This document shows positions 10,068-18,294 of a stretch of DNA of 64,000 bases, piece after piece. The stretch is from Planctomycetia bacterium (GTDB taxonomy: Bacteria; Planctomycetota; Planctomycetia; Pirellulales; UBA1268). The notes under the pieces were generated by a model. The model made no database searches, was not told the origin of the DNA, and saw only the letters and a list, made by a program, of their open reading frames with translations. The stretch is taken from the NCBI GenBank assembly GCA_026401035.1, contig JAPLNR010000063.1:158960-222959 (forward strand), written 5' to 3'. Each line of letters starts with the position of its first letter. Within the stretch, counting starts at the first letter, position 1. The translations under genes and the position numbers were made by a program.

Positions 10068-11609
10068 ATGAAACGATCGGGCTATCTTGGCATCGATGCC
10101 GGCACGCAGGGACTCTCGGCGATCTTCACCGACGAGTCGCTGCACATTCTCGCAACGGGCGAGGGGCTCTACGACATGGTCCCGGGCCTCGCGGCCGAGT
10201 GTTACGAGCAGCACCCCGGCGACTGGGAGCAGGCGCTCGGCATGGCGCTGGCCGATCTGCGGAAGAAACTCAGCGCGACCGGCATCGAGATGGATGTCCG
10301 CGGGATCGGCATCTCCGGCCAGATGCACGGTGAGGTGCTCGCCGACCAGCTCGGCCGCGCGCTGGGCCCCGCGCGGCTCTGGTGCGACGGCCGCAACGAG
10401 AGCGAGGGGCATGAACTCACGGAACGGCTCGGCGTGAAGTGCCCCAAGCGGCTGACGGCGGCGCGGTGGCTGTGGACCATCCGCACGCAGCCGGACAAGG
10501 CGGCCCAGGTTGCCCACATCACGACCCCCGCCGGCTGGATCGCCTTCCGGCTCACGGGCCAGTGGAACCTCGGCATCGGCGATGCCGCCGGCATGTTTCC
10601 CATCGACCAGCAGACGCTCGACTACGACGCCCGGTTGCTGGCCGACTTCGATGCGGTCGTCGCCAAAACGGCGCAGGCGTCTGTGCGTCCCCTTGCGGAC
10701 CTGCTGCCCACCGTGCGGCGGGTGGGCGAGGACGGCGGCACGCTCGATGCGCACGGGGCAGCAGTGCTCGGCCTTCCCACCGGCATTCCCGTCGCGCCCG
10801 CGGAGGGCGATCAGCCTGCGGCGCTCGCCGGCTCGCTCATCGGCCGGGCCGGCATGGTGGCGATGAGCTTCGGCACGAGCGTCGTCGCCAACTCGGTGGG
10901 CGACCGGGCCTTCCGGGGGATCGCGACGGCGATCGATCACTTCTGCGCACCCGACGGCAAGCCGATCAACATGGTCTGGCTGCGGAATGGTACGACGCCG
11001 ATGAATACGGTCGTCGAGATGTTCGGCAAGGTCTCGAATGGCGGCCGCGGCGACGGCTTCGCCGCCGTGATTCCGCAGTTGCTTGCCGCTGCCGACGACT
11101 GCGGCGGTCTGCTCGCGCTCCCCTTCATGGACGACGAGCCGGGCCTCGGCGTGTCGCGTGGCGGCACCGCCTGCGTGGTGGGGCTCAATGCCGCCAATGC
11201 CACGCCCGGCAACGTCGCCAAGGCGATGCTGCTGGCGACGATGTTCAATCTCCGCATGGGGAGCGACCTGCTCGACGCCCAGGGCTACCCGCGCAACGAG
11301 ATCATCCTGTCCGGCGGCCTCACCAAGACGCCCGCCCTCGGGCAGATCCTGGCCGATGTCTTCAATACGCCGGTCGCGATCCTCGACGCTGCCGCCGAGG
11401 GGACGGCCTGGGGAGCGACCCTGATGGCGAAGTATCGCGCCGACGCACTGGCAGGGAGCATTCCTGACTGGGAGACGTTTCTCGCCGGCCACGCCTCGGG
11501 CTCACCGCAGCGGTTCACGCCCCGGCCTGCGTCCGTCGCGGCTTACGGCCGCCTCTACGACCGCTACTGCAGACTCGTCGCCCTCCAGGGCCAGCTTTAC
11601 GTCGAGTGA
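10068..11609 (+). CDS. xylB: Xylulokinase-like FGGY carbohydrate kinase
   Basis: YLGIDAGTQGLSAIFTDE, GISGQMHGEVLAD, LARLWCDGRNESE, ITTPAGWIAFRLTG, GEG/LSGGLTKTPALGQILADVF. Confidence 0.85.
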   Translation: MKRSGYLGIDAGTQGLSAIFTDESLHILATGEGLYDMVPGLAAECYEQHPGDWEQALGMALADLRKKLSATGIEMDVRGIGISGQMHGEVLADQLGRALGPARLWCDGRNESEGHELTERLGVKCPKRLTAARWLWTIRTQPDKAAQVAHITTPAGWIAFRLTGQWNLGIGDAAGMFPIDQQTLDYDARLLADFDAVVAKTAQASVRPLADLLPTVRRVGEDGGTLDAHGAAVLGLPTGIPVAPAEGDQPAALAGSLIGRAGMVAMSFGTSVVANSVGDRAFRGIATAIDHFCAPDGKPINMVWLRNGTTPMNTVVEMFGKVSNGGRGDGFAAVIPQLLAAADDCGGLLALPFMDDEPGLGVSRGGTACVVGLNAANATPGNVAKAMLLATMFNLRMGSDLLDAQGYPRNEIILSGGLTKTPALGQILADVFNTPVAILDAAAEGTAWGATLMAKYRADALAGSIPDWETFLAGHASGSPQRFTPRPASVAAYGRLYDRYCRLVALQGQLYVE

Positions 11610-11778
11610 GGTAGCCGTCAGGCTGCCATGCTCTTCGCGCTGCACCCGCCGCCGGAACGACAGAAGGTTCCTTCGCGCTGAAATCTCTCCTTCCACGACC
11701 TGTGGAGCTGCACACCTCAGAAGGTCGAGATTTCAGACGCTCGTCACGCTTCCGTCGATTCCGACGGCTGCCCCGTCG

Positions 11779-11802
11779 TCCGCTTGATTCGCAAGCGGTC
11801 TC
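11779..11802 (-). repeat. Palindromic short repeat GGAGACCGCTTGCGAATCAAGCGG (family B)
   Basis: plus strand CCGCTTGATTCGCAAGCGGTCTCC, 7-bp stem; similar cores at 30341 and 35794. Confidence 0.6.
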
Positions 11803-11955
11803 CGCAGGATGGAGGCGAGGGGGTCGGCGGAAGCTCGAGGAGCATTTGGACCGAGTCTTCGAGGGCCACCGCGACGAGACTTCTGCCGCCCGCGAGCCGG
11901 CGCGATACCGAGATGGGACGCTTCGGAATCCGCTTCCGGAGGACGCGGTCCAGTG

Positions 11956-12855
11956 CTAGACCCGTTCCTTGAGCCGCCGGCTGGCGCGGGTGAGCGTGTC
12001 GCGTTCCTCGCTCGTGAGGCTGCTTTCACCGGAGCGGCTGATCTTTTCGAGGATCGTGTCGACCGCCTGCTTGAGTTCCTCGTCGAGTTTCGATTGCGGC
12101 CGCTCGTCTTTTACCTGCCGACCGGGGCGGCCACCGAAGTCGTCCTCCGGCCGCACGACCCGCATCTGCCGCCGCCGAAACCGCGCCGTCAGGTCGGCGA
12201 GTCCGCCGAGGTTCCAGCCCCGCCAGGCATACAGGAGGCCGAAGATCGCACCGGCGACGTGCGCCACGTGCGCGACGTTCCCACCCCCCTGTGCCGCACC
12301 CGAAACGTCCGACACGAAGTAGAGGATTCCGAGCGCCCAGGCCGGTACCGGAAGCACTCCCCACAGCAGCACGGTTTGATTCGGGAAATACCAGATGAAG
12401 ACGGCGAGCACGGCCATCACGGCGCCGCTGGCGCCGACGAGAAACATCCGCGAGGCCTGCGCCGGCACACCCAACTGGATGCTCACGAGCCAGGCGCTGC
12501 CCGCCAGCACGATCGCCGTAAAGTAGAAACGGAAAAACTCGCCCCGGCCCATCACCGCCTCCACCTCGCGACCGAAGAACCAGAGGGCGAGCATGTTGAA
12601 GACGAGATGCCAGGGATTCTGCCCGTCGTGGACGAAGCCGTAGGTGACGAGTTCCCAGGCCTTGAGCAGGTTTTGCGGCAGGTCGCCCTCGAGCGCGAGA
12701 AAGCGGTTCACGGGAAACTCCCCGGCGCCCAGCAGGTTGGCCACCCACACCGCGACGTTCACCACGATGATCGTGAGCACGGCCGTCCATTCCGCCATGA
12801 AGGAAGAAGGCTCGGAGCGGTAGTAGCCGCGGTCGGAGTATCCCATGCGGTGCAT
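11956..12855 (-). CDS. Rhomboid family intramembrane serine protease
   Basis: GASGAVMAV (catalytic Ser), HLVFNMLALWFFG, HVAHVAGAIFGLLYAW (catalytic His), multiple TM segments. Confidence 0.88.
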   Translation of the reverse strand: MHRMGYSDRGYYRSEPSSFMAEWTAVLTIIVVNVAVWVANLLGAGEFPVNRFLALEGDLPQNLLKAWELVTYGFVHDGQNPWHLVFNMLALWFFGREVEAVMGRGEFFRFYFTAIVLAGSAWLVSIQLGVPAQASRMFLVGASGAVMAVLAVFIWYFPNQTVLLWGVLPVPAWALGILYFVSDVSGAAQGGGNVAHVAHVAGAIFGLLYAWRGWNLGGLADLTARFRRRQMRVVRPEDDFGGRPGRQVKDERPQSKLDEELKQAVDTILEKISRSGESSLTSEERDTLTRASRRLKERV

Positions 12856-12994
12856 CCTAGGCCGTGTCAGGCATCTGCGGCAACCGGGGTGGCGGCGTGG
12901 CCCACTGCAGCGTGGCAGCGCGGTGTGCTAGATTTTGCCTCCTCGGGCAGGCCGATACCCGCGCTTCACGACATATATAAAGAAGGACGACGCC

Positions 12995-14191
12995 ATGGCC
13001 ACAAACGGCACGCTGGGCAGAAAACTGCGGATGGGGATCGTAGGCGGGGGACAGGGCTCCTTCATCGGCCGCGTGCACGTGACGGCCGCCGTACTCGATA
13101 ACCGGGCCGAACTCGTGGCCGGCGCCTTTTCCAGCGACGCGGAACGCTCCAAGGCCAGCGCCGCCGACTACGCCGTCGATCCCGCCAGGGCCTACGGCTC
13201 CTATGCCGAATTGTTCGCGCAGGAGCAGGCGCTGCCCGCCGACCGGCGGATCGACTTCGTCTCGATTGCGACCCCCAACCACATGCACTTCCCCGTGGCC
13301 AAGGCGGCCGTGGAGGCGGGCTTCAACGTAATCTGCGACAAGCCGCTCACGCTCACGCTCGCCGAGGCCGAGGCGCTCGCCGAGATCGTCAGGCAGTCGA
13401 ACGTCGTCTTCGCGGTCACGCACAACTACACGGGCTATCCGCTCGTGCGGCAGGCGCGGGAGATGATCCTCTCGGGCGAACTCGGCGACATCCAGGCCAT
13501 CCGCACGGAATACATCCAGGGCTGGCTGCGAACGCGACTCGAGGCCGAGGGGCAGAAACAGGCCGCCTGGCGGACCGACCCGAAGAAGAGCGGCGCCGCC
13601 GGCGCCTTCGGCGACATCGGCACGCATGCCTACAACCTCGGCCGCTTCATGACCGGCCTGCTGCCCGGCACCATCAGCGCGCACCTGCGGATCTTCGAGC
13701 CGGCCCGCGCCCTCGACGACTACGGCCATGCGGTGATCCGCTACGAGAACGGCGCCCTCGGCACCGTCACGGCCTCGCAGATCAGCCACGGCCGCGAGAA
13801 CGACGTTCGGATTCAGATCGACGGCACGCTGGCGAGCCTCGAATGGCACCAGGAGAACCCGAACCAGTTGTTCGTGCGAAAAAACGGCCACCCGCACGCG
13901 ATCTACACCCGCGATCCGAACGCCCCGTTCATGAACGCCCCGGGCAAGGCCGCCTGCCGGCTGCCCTCGGGGCATCCGGAGGCCTTCTTCGAGGCCTTCG
14001 CCAACATTTATCGTGCCGCCTACGACGCGATGGAGCAGGCCATCGGTGGCCGCTCCTTCGAGCGGACGGCCACCGTCTACCCCAACATCCACGACGGTGT
14101 GGAGGGGATGTATTTCATCGAGCAGTCGGTGGCTTCGAGCAAGGCCGACGGGGCCTGGCTGCCGCTGAAGCATCCCCTGGCCAGACGCTAG
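12995..14191 (+). CDS. Gfo/Idh/MocA-family oxidoreductase
   Basis: [16 protein letters not shown] Rossmann motif, [34 protein letters not shown]; start at 12995 preceded by AAGAAGGA. Confidence 0.9.
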   Translation: MATNGTLGRKLRMGIVGGGQGSFIGRVHVTAAVLDNRAELVAGAFSSDAERSKASAADYAVDPARAYGSYAELFAQEQALPADRRIDFVSIATPNHMHFPVAKAAVEAGFNVICDKPLTLTLAEAEALAEIVRQSNVVFAVTHNYTGYPLVRQAREMILSGELGDIQAIRTEYIQGWLRTRLEAEGQKQAAWRTDPKKSGAAGAFGDIGTHAYNLGRFMTGLLPGTISAHLRIFEPARALDDYGHAVIRYENGALGTVTASQISHGRENDVRIQIDGTLASLEWHQENPNQLFVRKNGHPHAIYTRDPNAPFMNAPGKAACRLPSGHPEAFFEAFANIYRAAYDAMEQAIGGRSFERTATVYPNIHDGVEGMYFIEQSVASSKADGAWLPLKHPLARR

Positions 14192-14197
14192 CTGATC

Positions 14198-15013
14198 ATG
14201 TCCAAGACAGATACCGCCTATTTCGTGTTCGATATCGAGAGCGTCGCCGACGGGGCGCTCGTATCACGGCTCAAGTATCCGGGGGAGAATCTTCCGCCCC
14301 AGAAGGCGATCTTGAAATACCGCGAGGAATTGCTCGCGGAGAACGGCAAGGATTTCATTCCGTACACGTTCCAATTGCCCGTGTCGCTCGTGATCGCGAA
14401 GGTCGCCCACGATTACCGCCTGATCGAGTTGGTATGCCTCGACGAGGCTCAATCACGTTCCTCCGAGATCGTGAAGCTCTTCTGGGATGGCTGGCAGAAA
14501 TACAAGCGGCCACGGCTCGTCAGTTTCAACGGCCGCGGCTTCGACATGCCGTTGCTCGAACTCTGCGCCTTCCGCTACGGGCTCTCGATCCCCGACTGGT
14601 TCGCCGAGGACAAGCGGAGCTTCGACCAACCCCGCAACCGCTACAACACCTGGGCCCACTTCGATCTCCACGAATGGCTCACCAACAACGGTGCTTCGCG
14701 GTTCAACGGCGGCCTGTCGCTCGCCGCCAATCTGATCGGCAAGCCGGGCAAGATGGATGTCGCCGGCCACATGGTGCAGGATCTCTGGGACGCTGAAAAA
14801 ACATCCGAGATCCACGATTACTGCCGTGGTGACGTGCTCGACACCTACTTCATTTTCCTCCGATCGCGGGTCGTCGCCGGCGAACTCGACCTCAAGGAGG
14901 AGCACGCGATCATCGAAGACGCCCGCACGTGGATCGAGGCGCAGGCCAAGCACTCCGCCGGGATGGCACGATATCTCGCCGCCTGGGGCGACTGGAAAAG
15001 CCCCTACGCGTAG
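14198..15013 (+). CDS. Predicted 3'-5' exonuclease, PolB-like (DEDDy) family
   Basis: FVFDIESVADGAL, LVSFNGRGFDMPLLELCAFRYG, EIHDYCRGDVLDTYFIFLR. Confidence 0.85.
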   Translation: MSKTDTAYFVFDIESVADGALVSRLKYPGENLPPQKAILKYREELLAENGKDFIPYTFQLPVSLVIAKVAHDYRLIELVCLDEAQSRSSEIVKLFWDGWQKYKRPRLVSFNGRGFDMPLLELCAFRYGLSIPDWFAEDKRSFDQPRNRYNTWAHFDLHEWLTNNGASRFNGGLSLAANLIGKPGKMDVAGHMVQDLWDAEKTSEIHDYCRGDVLDTYFIFLRSRVVAGELDLKEEHAIIEDARTWIEAQAKHSAGMARYLAAWGDWKSPYA

Positions 15014-15031
15014 GACGGGCTTCAGCCTGTC
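15011..15031 (+). repeat. Palindromic repeat family A copy; supplies the TAG stop of the exonuclease gene
   Basis: TAGGACGGGCTTCAGCCTGTC; TAG 15011-15013 is the annotated stop. Confidence 0.9.
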
Positions 15032-15045
15032 AGGTATCGGAGAGC

Positions 15046-15066
15046 GACAGGCTGAAGCCTGTCCTA
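15046..15066 (-). repeat. Palindromic repeat family A copy, inverted; supplies the TAG stop of the convergent gene
   Basis: plus strand GACAGGCTGAAGCCTGTCCTA; CTA 15064-15066 is the stop of the minus-strand ORF. Confidence 0.9.
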
Positions 15067-15885
15067 CTTTTCGTCTTCCTCGGTCGGCTTCTCTTCGGTC
15101 GGCTTGGCCTCGGCCGTCGCTTCGTCGCCGGTGGGCAGGCTGCCGAGGGCGTCGAGCGGGCTCACCTCACCCGCCGGCTTGTCTTCGGCCACGGTTTCCT
15201 CGGCTGCCGCCGCGGCCGAGGGGGGGGCCAGTGCCGCCGCCATCGCCTTCGCGACCGACTTCGCGGCGTCGTCGACCTTGCCCTTGGGCGCACGGGCCTC
15301 AACCGTATACATCCGGCCGCCGATCACAACCGCATAGCTCCAGCGATCAATCGGCTCCTGAATGCCGTCCACTTTGACCGAGCCCGGAATTCCCCAGGCG
15401 ACACCCAAGTGCGGTCCGATCGGGATGGCCACAGGTTTCTTGAGCGGCTTCGACTTGCCGAGCGCGTCCTGCACTCCTGCGGCGATGCCAGCCGCGAAAT
15501 CCTTGTGGTTCTCCGGCGTCAACTGGGCAAAACCCTCCGGCGCGGCCGCCGCCGTCACCAGGATCTTCGGATATGACTTCTTCGGACCGGGCTGATACTT
15601 GACGAGGCAGTCCTTCGAACGCGGCAGCCGCGTCCAGCCCGTCGGCGACGACACGGCGATCCTGTCCTCGTCGACCGCAAACGCCGTGGAGGGGTCGATC
15701 GCCGGCAGCTTCTCGGCGGCGCCGCTTGCCTTCTTCGCCGCCTTGGTGGAACAGCCGGTCGTGCCGCACACGAGCACCAGCACGAGCACCGACATCAGGG
15801 CGAGCAGGCTGGCCGCTCCCCGCCAGGCATGGTTCCAGCCACCACCACCGGCGGTCAGTCCGGCGAGTCCGGTCAGTCGGATCAT
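15064..15885 (-). CDS. Hypothetical lipoprotein/secreted protein
   Basis: 273-aa ORF, hydrophobic N-terminus ending VCGTTGCST (lipobox-like), acidic C-terminus. Confidence 0.65.
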   Translation of the reverse strand: MIRLTGLAGLTAGGGGWNHAWRGAASLLALMSVLVLVLVCGTTGCSTKAAKKASGAAEKLPAIDPSTAFAVDEDRIAVSSPTGWTRLPRSKDCLVKYQPGPKKSYPKILVTAAAAPEGFAQLTPENHKDFAAGIAAGVQDALGKSKPLKKPVAIPIGPHLGVAWGIPGSVKVDGIQEPIDRWSYAVVIGGRMYTVEARAPKGKVDDAAKSVAKAMAAALAPPSAAAAAEETVAEDKPAGEVSPLDALGSLPTGDEATAEAKPTEEKPTEEDEK

Positions 15886-15921
15886 GACGCGCTCCTTGTC
15901 CTGTGCCTCGGCTCTCCCGAA

Positions 15922-16269
15922 CTATTCGCTGATCGCTTCCTTCACGAGCTGCACGAAGTGCTGCGACCGTGACGATGCGGTGAGATCGGACGCCTTCTTT
16001 TCGGCGGCCTTCTTGTCGGCGTATTCAAAGAGCACCAGCCGCTTCATGGATGGGTTGAACACGCCCCAGTAGGCCTTCATCCGCACTTCCTTCGCCACCT
16101 TCTTGCGGCTCGGCTTCTTGGCGGCGACCTTCTTCGGTTCCTTGGCGGCCTTGACCTTCTTTTCCTTGACGGGCTTTTCCTTGGCTGCCTTCTTCGACGT
16201 CTTCGCGCGGGCCTCCGCGGCATCCGACTGCGCCCTGAGCTCCTTGCGATTCACCGTTTTTCGCGCCAT
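15922..16269 (-). CDS. Small Lys/Ala-rich basic protein
   Basis: MARKTVNRKELRAQ...KKAAKEKPVKEKKVKAAKEPKKVAAKKPSRKKV followed by a globular C-terminus; start placed at 16269. Confidence 0.6.
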   Translation of the reverse strand: MARKTVNRKELRAQSDAAEARAKTSKKAAKEKPVKEKKVKAAKEPKKVAAKKPSRKKVAKEVRMKAYWGVFNPSMKRLVLFEYADKKAAEKKASDLTASSRSQHFVQLVKEAISE

Positions 16270-16402
16270 AACGCCCTGCCATCCTTCCAAGAAATACTGC
16301 TGGAAATACTGCTGACTGCTTCCTCCGGCCGCGCGGCCGGGAGCGGGCCGGCAGTATAGCGATCCCGCCAACCGCCCGCACGGGTGTCTATACTTTTCCC
16401 GT

Positions 16403-17545
16403 ATGAACAACACGCCTGCCGCCGTCGAGTTTGCCGCCCCACTCTCCGCCTACCGCGGCCTGGAGGACGCCCTCCTCGCGGAGCGGATCGAGGCCGTGCG
16501 TCGGCAGATGGGGCCCCGCCTCATGATCCTCGGCCACCATTACCAGCAGGACGGCATCATCGCCCACGCCGACCTGCAGGGGGATAGTTACCAGCTGTCG
16601 CAGTCGGCCGCCGACCGTGCCGATTGCGAGGCGATCGCGTTCTGCGGCGTTCACTTCATGGCCGAGACGGCCGACATCCTGGCCAACCGCCCCGAGAAGG
16701 TGGCGGCCCGCGGCGGCAGACGCGTGACCGTTGTCCTCCCCGATCTGGCCGCCGGCTGCTCGATGGCCGACATGGCCGCGATCGAGCAGGTGGAAGACGC
16801 CTGGGCCGATCTCGGCACCGTCATCGACACAGCCGACATGACGCCGGTCACCTACATCAACTCCGCCGCCAGCCTGAAGGCCTTCTGCGGCCGGCACGGC
16901 GGCATCGTCTGCACCTCGAGCAATGCCCGTGCCGTTCTCGACTGGGCCTTCGCGAAGTCGAAACGGGTGCTCTTCTTCCCCGACCAGCACCTCGGGCGGA
17001 ACACCGCCCGGAAGATGGGCATCCCGCTCGACGAGATGTGCGTCTGGAATCCCCACGATCCCACGCTCGGCGGCAACGCCCGGGCCCAGCTCGAGAAGAG
17101 CCGCGTCGTCCTCTGGCAGGGCCACTGCAGCGTGCATGCGATGTTTCGTCCGGAGCACGTCGACGCCGTGCGGGAAAATCTGCCGGGCGTGAAGGTTCTC
17201 GTGCATCCGGAATGCTCGATGGAGGTGGTCGACAAGTCCGACCTCGCCGGCTCGACGAGCTACATCCTCAAGCAGGTGCAGGAGGCCCCGCCCGGCACGA
17301 AGTGGGCCATTGGCACGGAACTGCACCTCGTCAAGCGGCTCGAGCAAAACCACCCCGAGCAAACGATCCGGTTTCTCTCACCGGTCGTCTGCATGTGTGC
17401 GACGATGTATCGGATCGATCTGGCCCACCTCTGCTGGAGCCTCGAGCACCTCGCCGCCGGCAAGCCGGTCAACGTGATCCGCGTCGACGACGAGACCGCC
17501 AAATGGGCCGTCACGGCCCTCGAGCGCATGCTCGCCGTAAAGTAA
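16403..17545 (+). CDS. nadA: Quinolinate synthase NadA
   Basis: LGHHYQQDGIIAHADLQGDSYQLSQ, CGVHFMAETADIL, VVLPDLAAGCSMADMA, VHPECSMEVV, IGTELHLVKRL, CMCATMYRID. Confidence 0.96.
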   Translation: MNNTPAAVEFAAPLSAYRGLEDALLAERIEAVRRQMGPRLMILGHHYQQDGIIAHADLQGDSYQLSQSAADRADCEAIAFCGVHFMAETADILANRPEKVAARGGRRVTVVLPDLAAGCSMADMAAIEQVEDAWADLGTVIDTADMTPVTYINSAASLKAFCGRHGGIVCTSSNARAVLDWAFAKSKRVLFFPDQHLGRNTARKMGIPLDEMCVWNPHDPTLGGNARAQLEKSRVVLWQGHCSVHAMFRPEHVDAVRENLPGVKVLVHPECSMEVVDKSDLAGSTSYILKQVQEAPPGTKWAIGTELHLVKRLEQNHPEQTIRFLSPVVCMCATMYRIDLAHLCWSLEHLAAGKPVNVIRVDDETAKWAVTALERMLAVK

Positions 17546-17547
17546 AA

Positions 17548-17566
17548 CTGGCTGAAGCCTGCCCTA
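17548..17566 (-). repeat. Partial palindromic repeat family A copy; supplies the TAG stop of the minus-strand gene
   Basis: plus strand CTGGCTGAAGCCTGCCCTA; CTA 17564-17566 is the stop. Confidence 0.7.
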
Positions 17567-18241
17567 CCGGCTCAGCCCCGTCGGAACGGCCGCCGTCCGC
17601 TGCGCCGGCAGCGACTGCTGGCGGAGCCCGTCGATCGTCGCGACCAGCTCGCGCAGTTTCACGTCGTCGATGCTGCCGGAGAGCACGGCGTGCACCTCGC
17701 CGCTGGTGTTGAGCAGCACGATGTTCGGCTTCCCCGGGTTGACCCCGAACGTATGCTCGAGACGGCCCTCGAAGTCGAGCCACACCGGCACGTGGGGCGA
17801 GTCCTTGCGGACCTGCGCGCGGGCGACGGGATGCATAGCCCGCGGGAGTTCGGGCAGGCTCGCGACGGCGATCACGCGAACGTCCGGCATCCGGACGCCT
17901 GCCGGCCAGCCCGGCAGGCCAATGACCGGCTGGCGACCCCACTCACTCGCGGAAGACTGCTGGGCCGTCGGATGGAAATGCACATGCAGCCGGCGTCCGA
18001 GCTCCTGCGCTGCCTCGGCGCCCTTCCGCTCCGCATACACGAGCACGACCACGTCGCCGCGCATCGTTCCAGTCTCGTGGCGAGATTTGAACTGATCTTC
18101 CATCGCGATGTTCACGACCCGCTGCGGCGGCTCGGCCGACACCGACGCGAACGTGGCGAGGGCCGCCAAGAGGGCAAGGACAGGGCGGGCGTTGTGCATG
18201 GGGCACCTGAGGGTTGGAGAAGGCTGGGGAGTACCATGCAC
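17564..18241 (-). CDS. Secreted thioredoxin-like/hypothetical protein
   Basis: 225-aa ORF, signal peptide (from MHNARPVLALLAAL), redoxin-like spacing without a clear CxxC. Confidence 0.5.
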   Translation of the reverse strand: MHGTPQPSPTLRCPMHNARPVLALLAALATFASVSAEPPQRVVNIAMEDQFKSRHETGTMRGDVVVLVYAERKGAEAAQELGRRLHVHFHPTAQQSSASEWGRQPVIGLPGWPAGVRMPDVRVIAVASLPELPRAMHPVARAQVRKDSPHVPVWLDFEGRLEHTFGVNPGKPNIVLLNTSGEVHAVLSGSIDDVKLRELVATIDGLRQQSLPAQRTAAVPTGLSR

Positions 18242-18294
18242 CCCGCGCCGGACACAAGGCTGTTTTTGCCCTGACCGGCAGGCTCAGTCCTATC

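Noticed and set aside
15922-16269. Histone H1-like DNA-binding protein
   Set aside because: Lys/Ala-rich segment is suggestive, but the C-terminal YWGVFNPSMKRLVLFEYADKKAAEKKA part is a separate fold and composition alone is weak evidence.
18272-18293. Possible family A repeat copy (ctgaccggcaggctcagtcctat)
   Set aside because: Too diverged and lacking the palindromic core; not counted.
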